The notes under the pieces are model-generated. The model was not told where the DNA came from. It searched no databases and saw nothing but the letters and a program-made list of their open reading frames with translations. The translations under genes were made by a program, and so were the position numbers. Below are positions 5,635 to 13,162 of a stretch of 16,945 nucleotides of DNA, one piece after another. Source of the stretch: JAAYAY01 sp964429355. GTDB lineage: Bacteria; Planctomycetota; Planctomycetia; Pirellulales; Thermoguttaceae. Location of the stretch: the NCBI GenBank assembly GCA_964429355.1, contig CAYSCH010000202.1, positions 1 to 16,945 on the forward strand. The letters run 5' to 3'. Within the stretch, counting starts at the first letter, position 1. Every line of letters begins with the position of its first letter.

Positions 5635-7629
5635 TCACTCGATCCGTTGATTGGGGGTAACGTGCAGGAGGGTGGTCGAATTTGGGGGGAGGTCCAAGTT
5701 GAGGCTGCGGGCAGATTCGGAGAGGAGCTTCGGCTCGAAGGCGTCTTCGATCCGGGCAGGGAATGGGAAGTGGATGGTTCGATTGCCACCGATTACCGTA
5801 TGGACGCTCAGCCAGCCCCGCCCGGCGTAGAGAACGTCGTCGGTGTCGAGATAGACATGGGCGCCGGCCGACTTCCAGACCGAGCGGAGTTCGGCCGGTG
5901 ACCATGCGACTCTGCCCTCGAAGGACTCCTGGCTGCCGTCAGGGCGCTGGAGCGTGGTGAGCGACGGGCGTGTCCAGAGGATTGTGGAGCCGGCGCTGCG
6001 ACACTCTTTGAGGATCTGGTTTTCCTCGTCCGTCAGTTCCACCGGTCCCAACAGCCAGACGGCGCGATAGGGTTCGGCCTGGATGGCGCCGAGGTCGCTG
6101 CGAAGGTAGAGGTCGTAGGGTACGCCCGATCGACCCAGCGGATAACGATTCTGGATGATGGTGGCGGCCAGGGCGCCGCAGGAGGTGTCGAGATACGACA
6201 GTTCTTCATCGACGACAACACAGACCTGCGGCTTCATCGCGGGCACATCTTGGTGGAGGGCCTGCTCGCCCAATTCCTGGGTCCGCTGGAGGACGGCGAT
6301 CAGGCTGGGGTCACTGAACCATCCGCCCCACATATCGAACCACCAGCCGCCATATCCTCCGGCGAGCATTCGGGCTGTATTCTTCCGCAACATGGCGACG
6401 GACTCTTCGGCACTGGCCGGGCCGAGCCAGACGCCGCCGTTGTAGTAGCCGGGGGGGCAGATCTCGGGAGCCTGGTCCTTGAGCAGCGTGGTCTTGAAAG
6501 TGCGGGTATCGTTCTCGGCCAACCAGAGCTTTCCATGCCGGGCGACCGATGCCAGAGCCACCATGGGGGGCCAGTCTTCACCCATGACGCGATGGTAGGC
6601 GTTGGGGCTGGAGAGATAATCCAGGTCGGGGCACTGGAGCAGCTTGCCCAAAGCGAAATGCCCGCTACGAGGATCATTGACGAAGTAATGGTAGCCGTAG
6701 AATGCACCGGTGAGCAACCGGCCATTGCTGGCCTGCTTGACAAACTGGCAGCAATAGGCGATGTCGTCAACGATCGTCTGCGAGTGGAATCGGAAGGTGT
6801 CGACGACGGGCTGCGAGTCCTTTGGGCTACGCCAGGTCTTGGCGGATTCTGGATTCAAATCGGCTGGGGCTACCGAGTCGAAATCGACGTCGTCATTCTG
6901 CCAGGCGGCGCGAAGCTCGTCGACGCTGTCGTGGTAAGTCGAACGCAGCCAGACACGAAACGCGGCGGTGCGAGCGGGGTTCAGGTCGTGAAAATCGCCA
7001 CGGCGATGGTAGAACCACTCTTCCGTTCCCCCTGCGGCCACGTGCAGGCCAATGAGGTGTTTCTCGTAAGAAGATTGCTGGACCCAATCGAGGAGAGCTC
7101 CCAGGGCTTCGGCGGTCGCCTCGCGCCAGACAGGCGAGGCAAAGCACTGCCGGAAAGTGGTTCCGTCAGGAAGCTGGCAGCAGCCCTGCGGATGTTCGCG
7201 TTCCCACCACAGGGGCGGATCCAAGTGGAGGCGGATGATTACCTGGGCAAGGGGATCGGCCTCGAGCAGGGTGTCGAAGTCCTTCTGGATACTGGAGAAA
7301 TCGTAGGAATTATGGTCCTTCCAGATCGACGGGCGAAAGGGGCCGATTCCGGAGGTCGGATTGATCCCCCGGTCCCCCAGATAAGCTGGGAAACAGAAGA
7401 GATGGATCCCGGCTTGGGCCGCTTCGCGATAGCAGGACGTCTTGGGCAGGTACGACATGTAGGCGAAGGGGGGCACGGGTTGGCCGTTGACGAAGAGTGC
7501 CGGCCGGCCGTTGTGCTGCTGGACGGTGGCCGTATCGGCGCGAGAGGTTAACGGGGCGAGCCCCGCGATGAGGCAGAGCAGGGAGGTGATGGAACAGATC
7601 CGTGCAGGATGTTCGCGATGGAATCTCAT
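5635..7629 (-). CDS. Exported glycoside hydrolase-like protein (beta-galactosidase/GH42-like TIM barrel)
   Basis: This 664-residue protein has an N-terminal signal peptide (basic start, hydrophobic SITSLLCLIAGLAPL, then TSRADT), so it is exported. Residues about 35-450 look like a clan GH-A TIM barrel: PPFAYMSYLP near the N-terminus, IIRLHLDPPLWW at 131-142, GLHVAAGGTEEW at 194-205 and LWLAENDTR at 368-376. By analogy with GH42, E203 or E204 would be the acid/base and E372 the nucleophile. From about 455 a flavodoxin-like 'trimerisation' type domain follows (PQVCVVVDEELSYLD). The substrate is unknown; a plant or algal galactoside is plausible. A GAAGAAAG lies seven nt before the ATG. The IS begins 27 bp upstream of the start codon, so the native promoter has been displaced. 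Confidence 0.75.
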   Translation of the reverse strand: MRFHREHPARICSITSLLCLIAGLAPLTSRADTATVQQHNGRPALFVNGQPVPPFAYMSYLPKTSCYREAAQAGIHLFCFPAYLGDRGINPTSGIGPFRPSIWKDHNSYDFSSIQKDFDTLLEADPLAQVIIRLHLDPPLWWEREHPQGCCQLPDGTTFRQCFASPVWREATAEALGALLDWVQQSSYEKHLIGLHVAAGGTEEWFYHRRGDFHDLNPARTAAFRVWLRSTYHDSVDELRAAWQNDDVDFDSVAPADLNPESAKTWRSPKDSQPVVDTFRFHSQTIVDDIAYCCQFVKQASNGRLLTGAFYGYHYFVNDPRSGHFALGKLLQCPDLDYLSSPNAYHRVMGEDWPPMVALASVARHGKLWLAENDTRTFKTTLLKDQAPEICPPGYYNGGVWLGPASAEESVAMLRKNTARMLAGGYGGWWFDMWGGWFSDPSLIAVLQRTQELGEQALHQDVPAMKPQVCVVVDEELSYLDTSCGALAATIIQNRYPLGRSGVPYDLYLRSDLGAIQAEPYRAVWLLGPVELTDEENQILKECRSAGSTILWTRPSLTTLQRPDGSQESFEGRVAWSPAELRSVWKSAGAHVYLDTDDVLYAGRGWLSVHTVIGGNRTIHFPFPARIEDAFEPKLLSESARSLNLDLPPNSTTLLHVTPNQRIE

Positions 7630-7643
7630 GGTTGCACTTTCTT

Positions 7644-7655
7644 CGAGCCGCTAAC
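7644..7655. repeat. 74-bp repeat copy C, left fragment (cut by the IS)
   Basis: CGAGCC plus GCTAAC matches the first 12 bases of the 74-bp unit (compare AGAGCCGCTACC at 3621). The rest of this copy is on the other side of the IS, at 9654-9721. The split shows that the IS jumped into an existing repeat unit. Confidence 0.75.
7650..7655. repeat. Target-site duplication, left copy
   Basis: GCTAAC directly flanks the left end of the IS and is repeated at 9654-9659 next to the right end. Removing the IS and one GCTAAC restores a colinear 74-bp repeat unit, which supports this reading over an alternative in which these bases belong to longer inverted repeats. Confidence 0.75.
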
Positions 7656-7672
7656 CCAAGTTCGCCAACTGT
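7656..7672. repeat. IS left terminal inverted repeat
   Basis: CCAAGTTCGCCAACTGT. It pairs with the right end at 9637-9653, matching at 16 of 17 positions. Confidence 0.85.
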
Positions 7673-7682
7673 CGGTATGATA

Positions 7683-7700
7683 TCCCGGTTTTTGCCGGGT
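7683..7700 (-). terminator. Small hairpin downstream of the transposase gene
   Basis: CCCGG (7684-7688) and CCGGG (7695-7699) form a 5-bp GC stem with a 6-nt loop, 33 bp past the transposase stop and inside the IS. There is no T-run on the minus strand, so termination would be weak. Confidence 0.3.
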
Positions 7701-7712
7701 GGGCGGTCAAAA

Positions 7713-7725
7713 GTCTTCACTACAT
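7713..7725. repeat. 13-bp direct repeat next to the transposase 3' end
   Basis: GTCTTCACTACAT occurs here, 7 bp beyond the transposase stop, and again in the same orientation at 9506-9518, upstream of its start. The pair brackets the coding region inside the IS. Its role is unknown. Confidence 0.55.
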
Positions 7726-7732
7726 TTCGGTT

Positions 7733-9463
7733 TCAACTTTTGATTTGTCGGGGCAAGGTCAGGCCGAGACGGTCGAGAAGGATCGCCTGGTGATCGGTTG
7801 GCCGGCGGACACAGCGGCGGCGGATTTCGGGACCTTTTCGGGTGGGAAGTACTACGTCGACCAAGCTGATTTCGCCAAGTTCGTCGAAGATGCGACGGGG
7901 CTCGTCGCCCAGTCCTGCCGCCTTGGCCATCTGATGCAACGTCTTCCATAACACGTAGGCCAGGAAACAGACCAGGATGTGGGCCTCGACGCGGTCCTCT
8001 TTCTGATGCCAGACGGGGCGGACCCGCAGGTCGCTCTTGTGGATCCGAAAGGCCGCCTCGGCTTCGGTCAACTGAATGTACGCCTGCCACAAGTCTTCGG
8101 CCGACCAGTCAGTCACGTTGGTCCGCAGGAGATAACAACCCTCGTTCAGGGCGGCCCAGTCTCGCCATGTCTTGTTCTTCGTCCACGACACGACGGTGTT
8201 ATCGCCGATCTGCTTCACCTCGACCTCGAAGAGTTTGGCCGCCCGACTGTTCTGGGCCATGATCCGACCGATGCGGCGGTCGATGACGTCCTTCTTCCAC
8301 TTCCGCTTCTGGCAACTTGCCTGCACCTTTTCCAGTGCCTCGTCGATTCGTTTCTCGAACCGCTGGTGCATGGCCTTCTCTTTTTCGCGACGGTCCCGGC
8401 TACGGCACAGGATATACGTTTCCTGGCCGCCGTCCGGTGACGGACAGAGCTTGACTTCCAGTCCGTCGCGGATAGCTCGCCAGTCGTCTTTGAGGAGTTC
8501 GCGCTCGAATTTCTTCAGTGTGCTCTTCGACGCACCGATGATGTAGCGCCGATTCTCCGATTCCATGAACTTGATGTTTGCCTTGGACATCATGCCGCGA
8601 TCGCCGCACCAGATGCGGTCGGCCTTGCCGTAACGAGCCTCCATGGTGGTGACGATTTCCTGCCATGTCTTCACGTCGTTGCGGTTGCCAGCGAAGACTT
8701 CGTAGCCCAGTGGCATGCCACACTTGCTAACCACCAGCCCAATGCAAACCTGCTTGCAGTCGGGCCGTTTATCGCGTGAATGCCCACGCTGGGCCTTGGG
8801 ATTGGCCTTGCATTCACCCTCGAAATAGGTGCTCGTCACGTCGTACAAGAGCAGATCGTAGTCGAGACCAAACAGATTGCCGAGGCGGCTTTTCAGGTGC
8901 TTTTCGAGCGACTCTTTGTGCGGCAACAGCTTGTCCAAAGCGCGGTACAACCGCTGCTCGTTGACTTTGTCGATCGGGATGCCCAACAACTCGGGCATTG
9001 CCGTACGGCCGTAGTATCGCTCGGCGATGTCAAGTTCACTGGACGGATGGCACAACCGGCAAATCGCCAGCACGGCTGCCATCTTGGCCCATGAAATGTC
9101 TTCGCCCCCAACCGGCATGACGCGTTCAAACAGTGTGTCCAGATGAAGTTTCCGCATTAGTTCCCACGCCAGCCACGGCCCACCGAAATCGACCTGGTTT
9201 TCCACCCGCACGTTGGCCGTGTCCACCTCGACCCACTCGGGTCCGGGCTTCGCGTCGTCATCGAATAGCTGCAATTGCTGGTAGGGGGTCTTCTGCTTGC
9301 CCTCAGCCGCCCGCTTGACGCCCCGTCGCTCAGGCTCCTTGAGTTGCCCCAGATAGGCAACCACTCGTTGCCTGGGGCCGCGAGCGGTCCGATACGATTC
9401 GACCAGCGCCCAGTAGGCGTGTCGGCGGCCGTCTTTCGTTCGATAACAAGGGCGAATGAACAT
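7733..9463 (-). CDS. IS1634-family DDE transposase
   Basis: This 576-residue transposase catalyses cut-and-paste movement of the surrounding element. It opens with FIRPCYRTKDGRRHAYWALV and a VVAYLG motif, typical of the family. The DDE residues can be placed as D208 in LYDVTSTYFEG, D288 in IWCGDRGMMSK, and E469 in EAAFRIHKSDL with K476 seven residues on. A RPVWHQ..R..AHI motif follows, as expected. No internal stop or frameshift is present, and the length is normal for the group. The start at 9463 has only a weak AGGT upstream, and low transposase translation is usual. It is the only gene in the IS. Confidence 0.92.
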   Translation of the reverse strand: MFIRPCYRTKDGRRHAYWALVESYRTARGPRQRVVAYLGQLKEPERRGVKRAAEGKQKTPYQQLQLFDDDAKPGPEWVEVDTANVRVENQVDFGGPWLAWELMRKLHLDTLFERVMPVGGEDISWAKMAAVLAICRLCHPSSELDIAERYYGRTAMPELLGIPIDKVNEQRLYRALDKLLPHKESLEKHLKSRLGNLFGLDYDLLLYDVTSTYFEGECKANPKAQRGHSRDKRPDCKQVCIGLVVSKCGMPLGYEVFAGNRNDVKTWQEIVTTMEARYGKADRIWCGDRGMMSKANIKFMESENRRYIIGASKSTLKKFERELLKDDWRAIRDGLEVKLCPSPDGGQETYILCRSRDRREKEKAMHQRFEKRIDEALEKVQASCQKRKWKKDVIDRRIGRIMAQNSRAAKLFEVEVKQIGDNTVVSWTKNKTWRDWAALNEGCYLLRTNVTDWSAEDLWQAYIQLTEAEAAFRIHKSDLRVRPVWHQKEDRVEAHILVCFLAYVLWKTLHQMAKAAGLGDEPRRIFDELGEISLVDVVLPTRKGPEIRRRCVRRPTDHQAILLDRLGLTLPRQIKS

Positions 9464-9505
9464 GCCCAGATTTTAGACCTCCAATGGCCTCAATCAAGCC
9501 GAAAG

Positions 9506-9518
9506 GTCTTCACTACAT
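9506..9518. repeat. 13-bp direct repeat upstream of the transposase start
   Basis: GTCTTCACTACAT, identical to 7713-7725. It lies in the 190-bp leader between the transposase start and the right IS end. Confidence 0.55.
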
Positions 9519-9601
9519 CGCGATCTGAAACATGTCACCCCATGAATTGCCAGTTCGGCGTCAATTCAGGTAGACTACACCCGATGAGTGACCTGCTTTC
9601 G

Positions 9602-9625
9602 CCCGAAAAAATTCCCGAAAAAATG
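9602..9625. repeat. Tandem 12-mers in the IS leader
   Basis: CCCGAAAAAATT is followed at once by CCCGAAAAAATG. The pair sits about 12 bp inside the right inverted repeat. It could be a transposase or host-factor binding site, or part of the transposase promoter region. Confidence 0.55.
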
Positions 9626-9636
9626 AATTCCGGGCC

Positions 9637-9653
9637 ACAGCTGGCGAACTTGG
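9637..9653. repeat. IS right terminal inverted repeat
   Basis: ACAGCTGGCGAACTTGG on the plus strand, the complement of the left end with one mismatch. Confidence 0.85.
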
Positions 9654-9721
9654 GCTAACAAAACCACCGATTGGGCACGTCCATGCCCGTGGGAAACGCG
9701 TATGCTTTGTCAGGCTTTCTT
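9654..9721. repeat. 74-bp repeat copy C, right fragment
   Basis: After the duplicated GCTAAC the sequence continues AAAACCACCGATTGGGCACG and then the core TCCATGCCCGTGGGAAACGC, as in the other 74-bp units. Joined to 7644-7649 it makes exactly 74 bp. The first six bases (9654-9659) are the right target-site duplication. Several substitutions separate this copy from the others. Confidence 0.8.
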
Positions 9722-9817
9722 GGAGATACAAGGCAGATTTGGGCTGAGAGCAATCGCACAATCAACCGCCGGCCTCAAGGACAGTCGCGTCGAGATGCGA
9801 ACGTGCATCACGGCAAA

Positions 9818-12800
9818 TCAGTCCGATGTGCCAGGCTCGACAACGCCCGGCGGTACACAAGCCACCGAAACGGGCGCGTAGTTGCAGGTACAGCCTCCAG
9901 TGAGATTGGGCATATTGAGCACGCCGTTGGCGGGATAGAGGTTATTGTTCACCGAGCAACCCGGACGGACTCCCAGAAACGGTGTGATTTCGCGGCTTGC
10001 CAGGTCAATCCAGGCCGAAGTGCCGCGGTAGCGCGTGGTCAGCAGGTTCGTGCTCGCCCGCGTGCCGGTACATCCCCGGCGGACCCACTTCAGCGGTTCG
10101 CCGAGCTGTTCGGCCGATGGAAGGTCGTAAACGACCAAGGTCTCTTCGTTTCCGGTGAGCAGTTTCTGCCCGGCGATCCATCCCGGCAGCCCCGTCTTTG
10201 GCAGTCCACCCCCTGTGACGACCAGTCGTTTCTGCGGCGGCGCGGAGTTCCAAGGCAGAGGTTCACCGTCACTACCCCGATAAAAGGCCGCGGGGGTGAC
10301 GACGATATCAAGCGAGGGGCTATACCGCAACCTGGCACCGCCGGCCTTCTGCCAGAGGCGTTCTCCCGTAGCGAGGTTGATCGCGAACAGACTGCCGTCA
10401 CGGGTTTCATCTTCGCCGCGTCGCGGGTCGGCCAACTCAGCGCAGAATACCTTGTCTGGGCCCACGGCGAGGTGGAGGGAGGCACGGGCGGCCTCGGCTC
10501 GCCAGAGGAGTTTGCCCGTGCGGCGATGGACACAGAGGATGTGCCGGTCACTGCTGCCCACCAGATAATCGTCGGATACGCGGAGATTGGCCCAGGGGGA
10601 GTTCAGGTCTTCGGGAAGGGGGATGCGACCTTCTGGCTCGCCCGTGGCCGGATTGAACACCAGGCAAGTCGGGCCGTCGCTCAGGTAGATTGCGTCGTGA
10701 AGGGCTACCAGTTCCGTTGTGGGCGAGAGGCTTGGGGAGGGTCCCCACTGGCGATGCCGCGCGTAACGGGTGCCGGGGCGGTCAAGCGGTTCTTGGGACA
10801 GCTCGACCTCCCACAGCTTTCGGCCGGTGTAAACGTCGGATACGCGCAGCAGGCCCTGTTCGTAGATGACGAGTCGTCCTGCGGCCACTCGTACCTGGTT
10901 TTGCCCCGGGTACTTGTGCCAACGCTGCGACGCACCGAACCAGAGCACAGCGTTGGGGGAGCGGAGTTCGTCTGCCGACGCCCCAGCGCTGGCAGCATCG
11001 GCCTCCGCATGGGACCAGTCGGCTGCCCCCGGCAGCGCTCCGGAGCGGGCGAGCAGGAGGAAGTCGCCAGCCTGGCGAACGCTCGCGCCTGAAAACGCAT
11101 CGGCTGCGACGATCTCTTCCATCCGGCTGCGATCTGCCAGCGGGCCCCATGCACAGGCGACCCCGCCGTAAGGGCGCAGCGTGTGGAATACGGCCTCCGC
11201 CAATGCTCGCTCCTGGGCCTGGGCTAAACGGTCCGGGGTTTCCGAGACGACGAGACTGGCCAGGTAGGGTGGGAACGGATAGGTCACGGGATTTCCGACC
11301 AGGACGCTCCCGCGCGTGCCGTACAGCCCCGCGACGAACAGCCGCTGGCGAAGTGCGGCCACCTTGCCGGCATCGTCATCCACGGCGATTACGTGCAGAG
11401 ATGACTGCCGGAGAAGCTCTTCGACCAGACGACCGCTGTCGATTCCCAGAACGAGTGCGTAACCATCACGCACACCGGTGGCGTCGAGAATGGCAGCCGT
11501 TCTTGCCGTCGACTCATCGGCAGACAGCGGGGGGGCGTCGGTCATAACGTGCCTGGTCACGTTGCCAGCCGCTGGAGCAGCAAAGGCAAGAATACTTCCC
11601 TCCGCCGTTACGACAAACAGCTTGTCGTCGGCAGCCAGCATTCGCGTCGGCGTACCCTCGATCTCCGCTCGCCAGGCGGTCTTCGGCTGCGAGGCGGCCG
11701 TGTCGATGGCTTCGACGACACCGGGGCCACCCACGTAGAGCCGGGTGCCGGCCTTCATATGAACGGCAAGGTCTGACGGCAGCTCCCAGATTCGACGAAA
11801 GATGCCGCCGAAACTGTCGGGGACCTCATCCTTGGCGCGATACGAGGGAATATTGTCTTTGGTTCTTTCTTGAATCGTATATGCCGTCAAGTCCCGGGCC
11901 ACGATGCTCTGGTCGCTCTCGTACATCCATTCGGGCGTCATTACGGGCTGGCAAAAGCGGTCGAGTTCGCGCTGATTGGCGCGTTCGATATCCAACCGTG
12001 TCCAGCCACCCGGATAGAGCATGGGCTTGTAATCCGTCTGGCCGGATTTCGTGTTTGCGAGCCGTTCCTCATTCGGGCGGGTGATGTCGTACAAGTCGCC
12101 CGCGTGACTGAGATACTTGCCGACCCCCGCCACGAACCAGCAGCCTTTCGGCAATCCGACGCGACCTCCCCAGCCGGTCGTGTAGGTATGCCGGTTGCCC
12201 GTTTTCAGATCGAAGAAGGCGGGCAGTTGGGTACCGCACGGAACGATCAGCCTGTCACCGACGATCGCCAAATAACCTTGCGGGGTCAAGCCGGCGTCAC
12301 ACCCGATACCGTGGTCCCAGTTGCTCTGGGGGATGCGGTCGCTGTTGGTATTGGACCAGACGGCCTTCCCCGTTTGGGCATCCAGAGCGTGGACGAATAC
12401 GCCTTCGGTGGGCCAGAGACCTGCGGCGAAGTAGATCACGCCGTCCGCCAATACCGGTCCGCCGCGAGCGGGCCACAACGAGACCAACCGTCCATGACCC
12501 AGTACCCTGCGATCCCGGCGGGCTTCGGGCAGGCCGCGGAATTTCCAGCGCAGGGAGCCATCACCGGCGTCCAGGCAATAGAGGTGTCCATCGTCTGATA
12601 CGAAATACAGATTGCCTTCCCAAGCCACAGGAGCGAAGCGGACAGGCCCCTCGGCAAAGAACCGCCAGCGCTGCTCGCCTGTTTCGGTATCCAGGGCCGT
12701 GACGCTGTCGGTGACCATCGAGGGGACGAACATCGTGCGGCCAAGGACAACGGGCTCGTAGGACGCGTCGTAGGCGAGCCGAAGCTCGTGGGGAAACGCA

Positions 12801-12973
12801 GGCTGGGGAACTGGAAGGGTTTGTGTCCAGCGTAGGTGGAGAAGGGCGGGCAACTCGCTCGGCGATGCCGCGGTACGCCCTGCGTCGTAGCGGAACTGCG
12901 GCCAATCGCCGGCCCGCACCTGACCGGCCAGCAGCAGAACCGCCGGCCACACCAGAAAGAGACGCCTATTCAT
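9818..12973 (-). CDS. Exported PQQ-type beta-propeller protein with an embedded methyltransferase-like domain
   Basis: This 1051-residue protein starts with a signal peptide (MNRRLFLVWPAVLLLAGQVRA) and then GDWPQFRYDAGRT, a typical opening of planctomycete PQQ-like propellers. Blades with A/D-x-x-TG-x-x-x-W signatures are visible at about 92-104 (ALDTETGEQRW), 133-143, 196-206, 714-721 (VYTGRKLW), 815-824 and 866-874. Between the propeller regions, residues about 485-645 look like a Rossmann/methyltransferase fold: ALVLGIDSGRLVEEL, then VIAVDDD, and SLVVSETPDR. The glycine loop is degenerate. The tail is cysteine-rich (GCTGTRASTNL, VRPGCSVN, GCTCNY). AAAGGAG lies seven nt before the ATG. It probably acts in the periplasm or at the surface; no catalytic role can be asserted. 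It may share a transcript with the triheme gene upstream. Confidence 0.85.
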   Translation of the reverse strand: MNRRLFLVWPAVLLLAGQVRAGDWPQFRYDAGRTAASPSELPALLHLRWTQTLPVPQPAFPHELRLAYDASYEPVVLGRTMFVPSMVTDSVTALDTETGEQRWRFFAEGPVRFAPVAWEGNLYFVSDDGHLYCLDAGDGSLRWKFRGLPEARRDRRVLGHGRLVSLWPARGGPVLADGVIYFAAGLWPTEGVFVHALDAQTGKAVWSNTNSDRIPQSNWDHGIGCDAGLTPQGYLAIVGDRLIVPCGTQLPAFFDLKTGNRHTYTTGWGGRVGLPKGCWFVAGVGKYLSHAGDLYDITRPNEERLANTKSGQTDYKPMLYPGGWTRLDIERANQRELDRFCQPVMTPEWMYESDQSIVARDLTAYTIQERTKDNIPSYRAKDEVPDSFGGIFRRIWELPSDLAVHMKAGTRLYVGGPGVVEAIDTAASQPKTAWRAEIEGTPTRMLAADDKLFVVTAEGSILAFAAPAAGNVTRHVMTDAPPLSADESTARTAAILDATGVRDGYALVLGIDSGRLVEELLRQSSLHVIAVDDDAGKVAALRQRLFVAGLYGTRGSVLVGNPVTYPFPPYLASLVVSETPDRLAQAQERALAEAVFHTLRPYGGVACAWGPLADRSRMEEIVAADAFSGASVRQAGDFLLLARSGALPGAADWSHAEADAASAGASADELRSPNAVLWFGASQRWHKYPGQNQVRVAAGRLVIYEQGLLRVSDVYTGRKLWEVELSQEPLDRPGTRYARHRQWGPSPSLSPTTELVALHDAIYLSDGPTCLVFNPATGEPEGRIPLPEDLNSPWANLRVSDDYLVGSSDRHILCVHRRTGKLLWRAEAARASLHLAVGPDKVFCAELADPRRGEDETRDGSLFAINLATGERLWQKAGGARLRYSPSLDIVVTPAAFYRGSDGEPLPWNSAPPQKRLVVTGGGLPKTGLPGWIAGQKLLTGNEETLVVYDLPSAEQLGEPLKWVRRGCTGTRASTNLLTTRYRGTSAWIDLASREITPFLGVRPGCSVNNNLYPANGVLNMPNLTGGCTCNYAPVSVACVPPGVVEPGTSD

Positions 12974-12980
12974 GAGTTCT

Positions 12981-12987
12981 CTCCTTT
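12981..12987 (-). promoter_or_regulatory. Strong ribosome binding site of the propeller gene
   Basis: AAAGGAG on the minus strand, with a 7-nt spacer to the ATG at 12973. It fixes the start and is the clearest Shine-Dalgarno in the window. Confidence 0.75.
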
Positions 12988-13047
12988 CGGGCCTTGAACC
13001 GTGTCGCCCTTGCGAAGTACCCGCATGTCGAACGTGGTGCCTCGCAG

Positions 13048-13082
13048 ACCACGCCCTTCGCTACGCTCAGGGAGGTGCCACC
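13048..13082. repeat. 35-bp dispersed repeat, copy 2
   Basis: It runs from ACCACGCCC through TTCGCTACGCTCAGGGAGG to TGCCACC and matches 5558-5592 at 33 of 35 positions by eye. It lies in the spacer between the triheme and propeller genes. The core can form an imperfect stem. Confidence 0.75.
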
Positions 13083-13110
13083 AGGGTGGCAGTTGTTTCA
13101 AGTGATTTGT

Positions 13111-13148
13111 GACCGCGGCCCTTTTCGTGGTTCCACGGCCGCACGGTC
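13111..13148 (-). terminator. Strong nested hairpin after the triheme gene
   Basis: GACCGCGGCC (13111-13120) pairs with GGCCGCACGGTC (13137-13148), giving ten pairs with a 2-nt bulge. The loop contains CGTGGTTCCACG, which itself forms a 5-bp stem. It begins 15 bp past the stop of the triheme gene. No T-run follows on the minus strand, so it may be a factor-dependent terminator, an mRNA stabiliser or a partial attenuator before the propeller gene. Confidence 0.4.
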
Positions 13149-13162
13149 TGACACGCCCGATT

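Larger units (their letters stand above)
7656..9653 (-). mobile_element. Complete IS1634-family insertion sequence, 1998 bp
   Basis: The element is bounded by 17-bp inverted repeats, CCAAGTTCGCCAACTGT on the left and its complement with one mismatch on the right, and by 6-bp direct duplications GCTAAC. It holds a single intact transposase gene on the minus strand (7733-9463). Its length, single ORF, terminal repeats and short duplication fit the IS1634 group of DDE elements. The transposase has no frameshift and the ends are nearly perfect, so the copy may still be mobile and is probably recent. Transposase transcription points at the hydrolase gene, so read-through could drive that gene. Confidence 0.88.

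Noticed and set aside
6250..7551. Plus-strand open frame of 433 codons
   Set aside because: It is antisense to the exported hydrolase, which has a signal peptide and catalytic-type motifs.
7651..9658. Longer 22-bp terminal inverted repeats for the IS (CTAACCCAAG... and TTAGCCCAAG...)
   Set aside because: The outer bases are better explained as the GCTAAC target duplication, because removing one copy restores the 74-bp repeat.
9671..11092. Plus-strand open frame of 473 codons
   Set aside because: It is a shadow of the propeller gene and starts inside a repeat copy.
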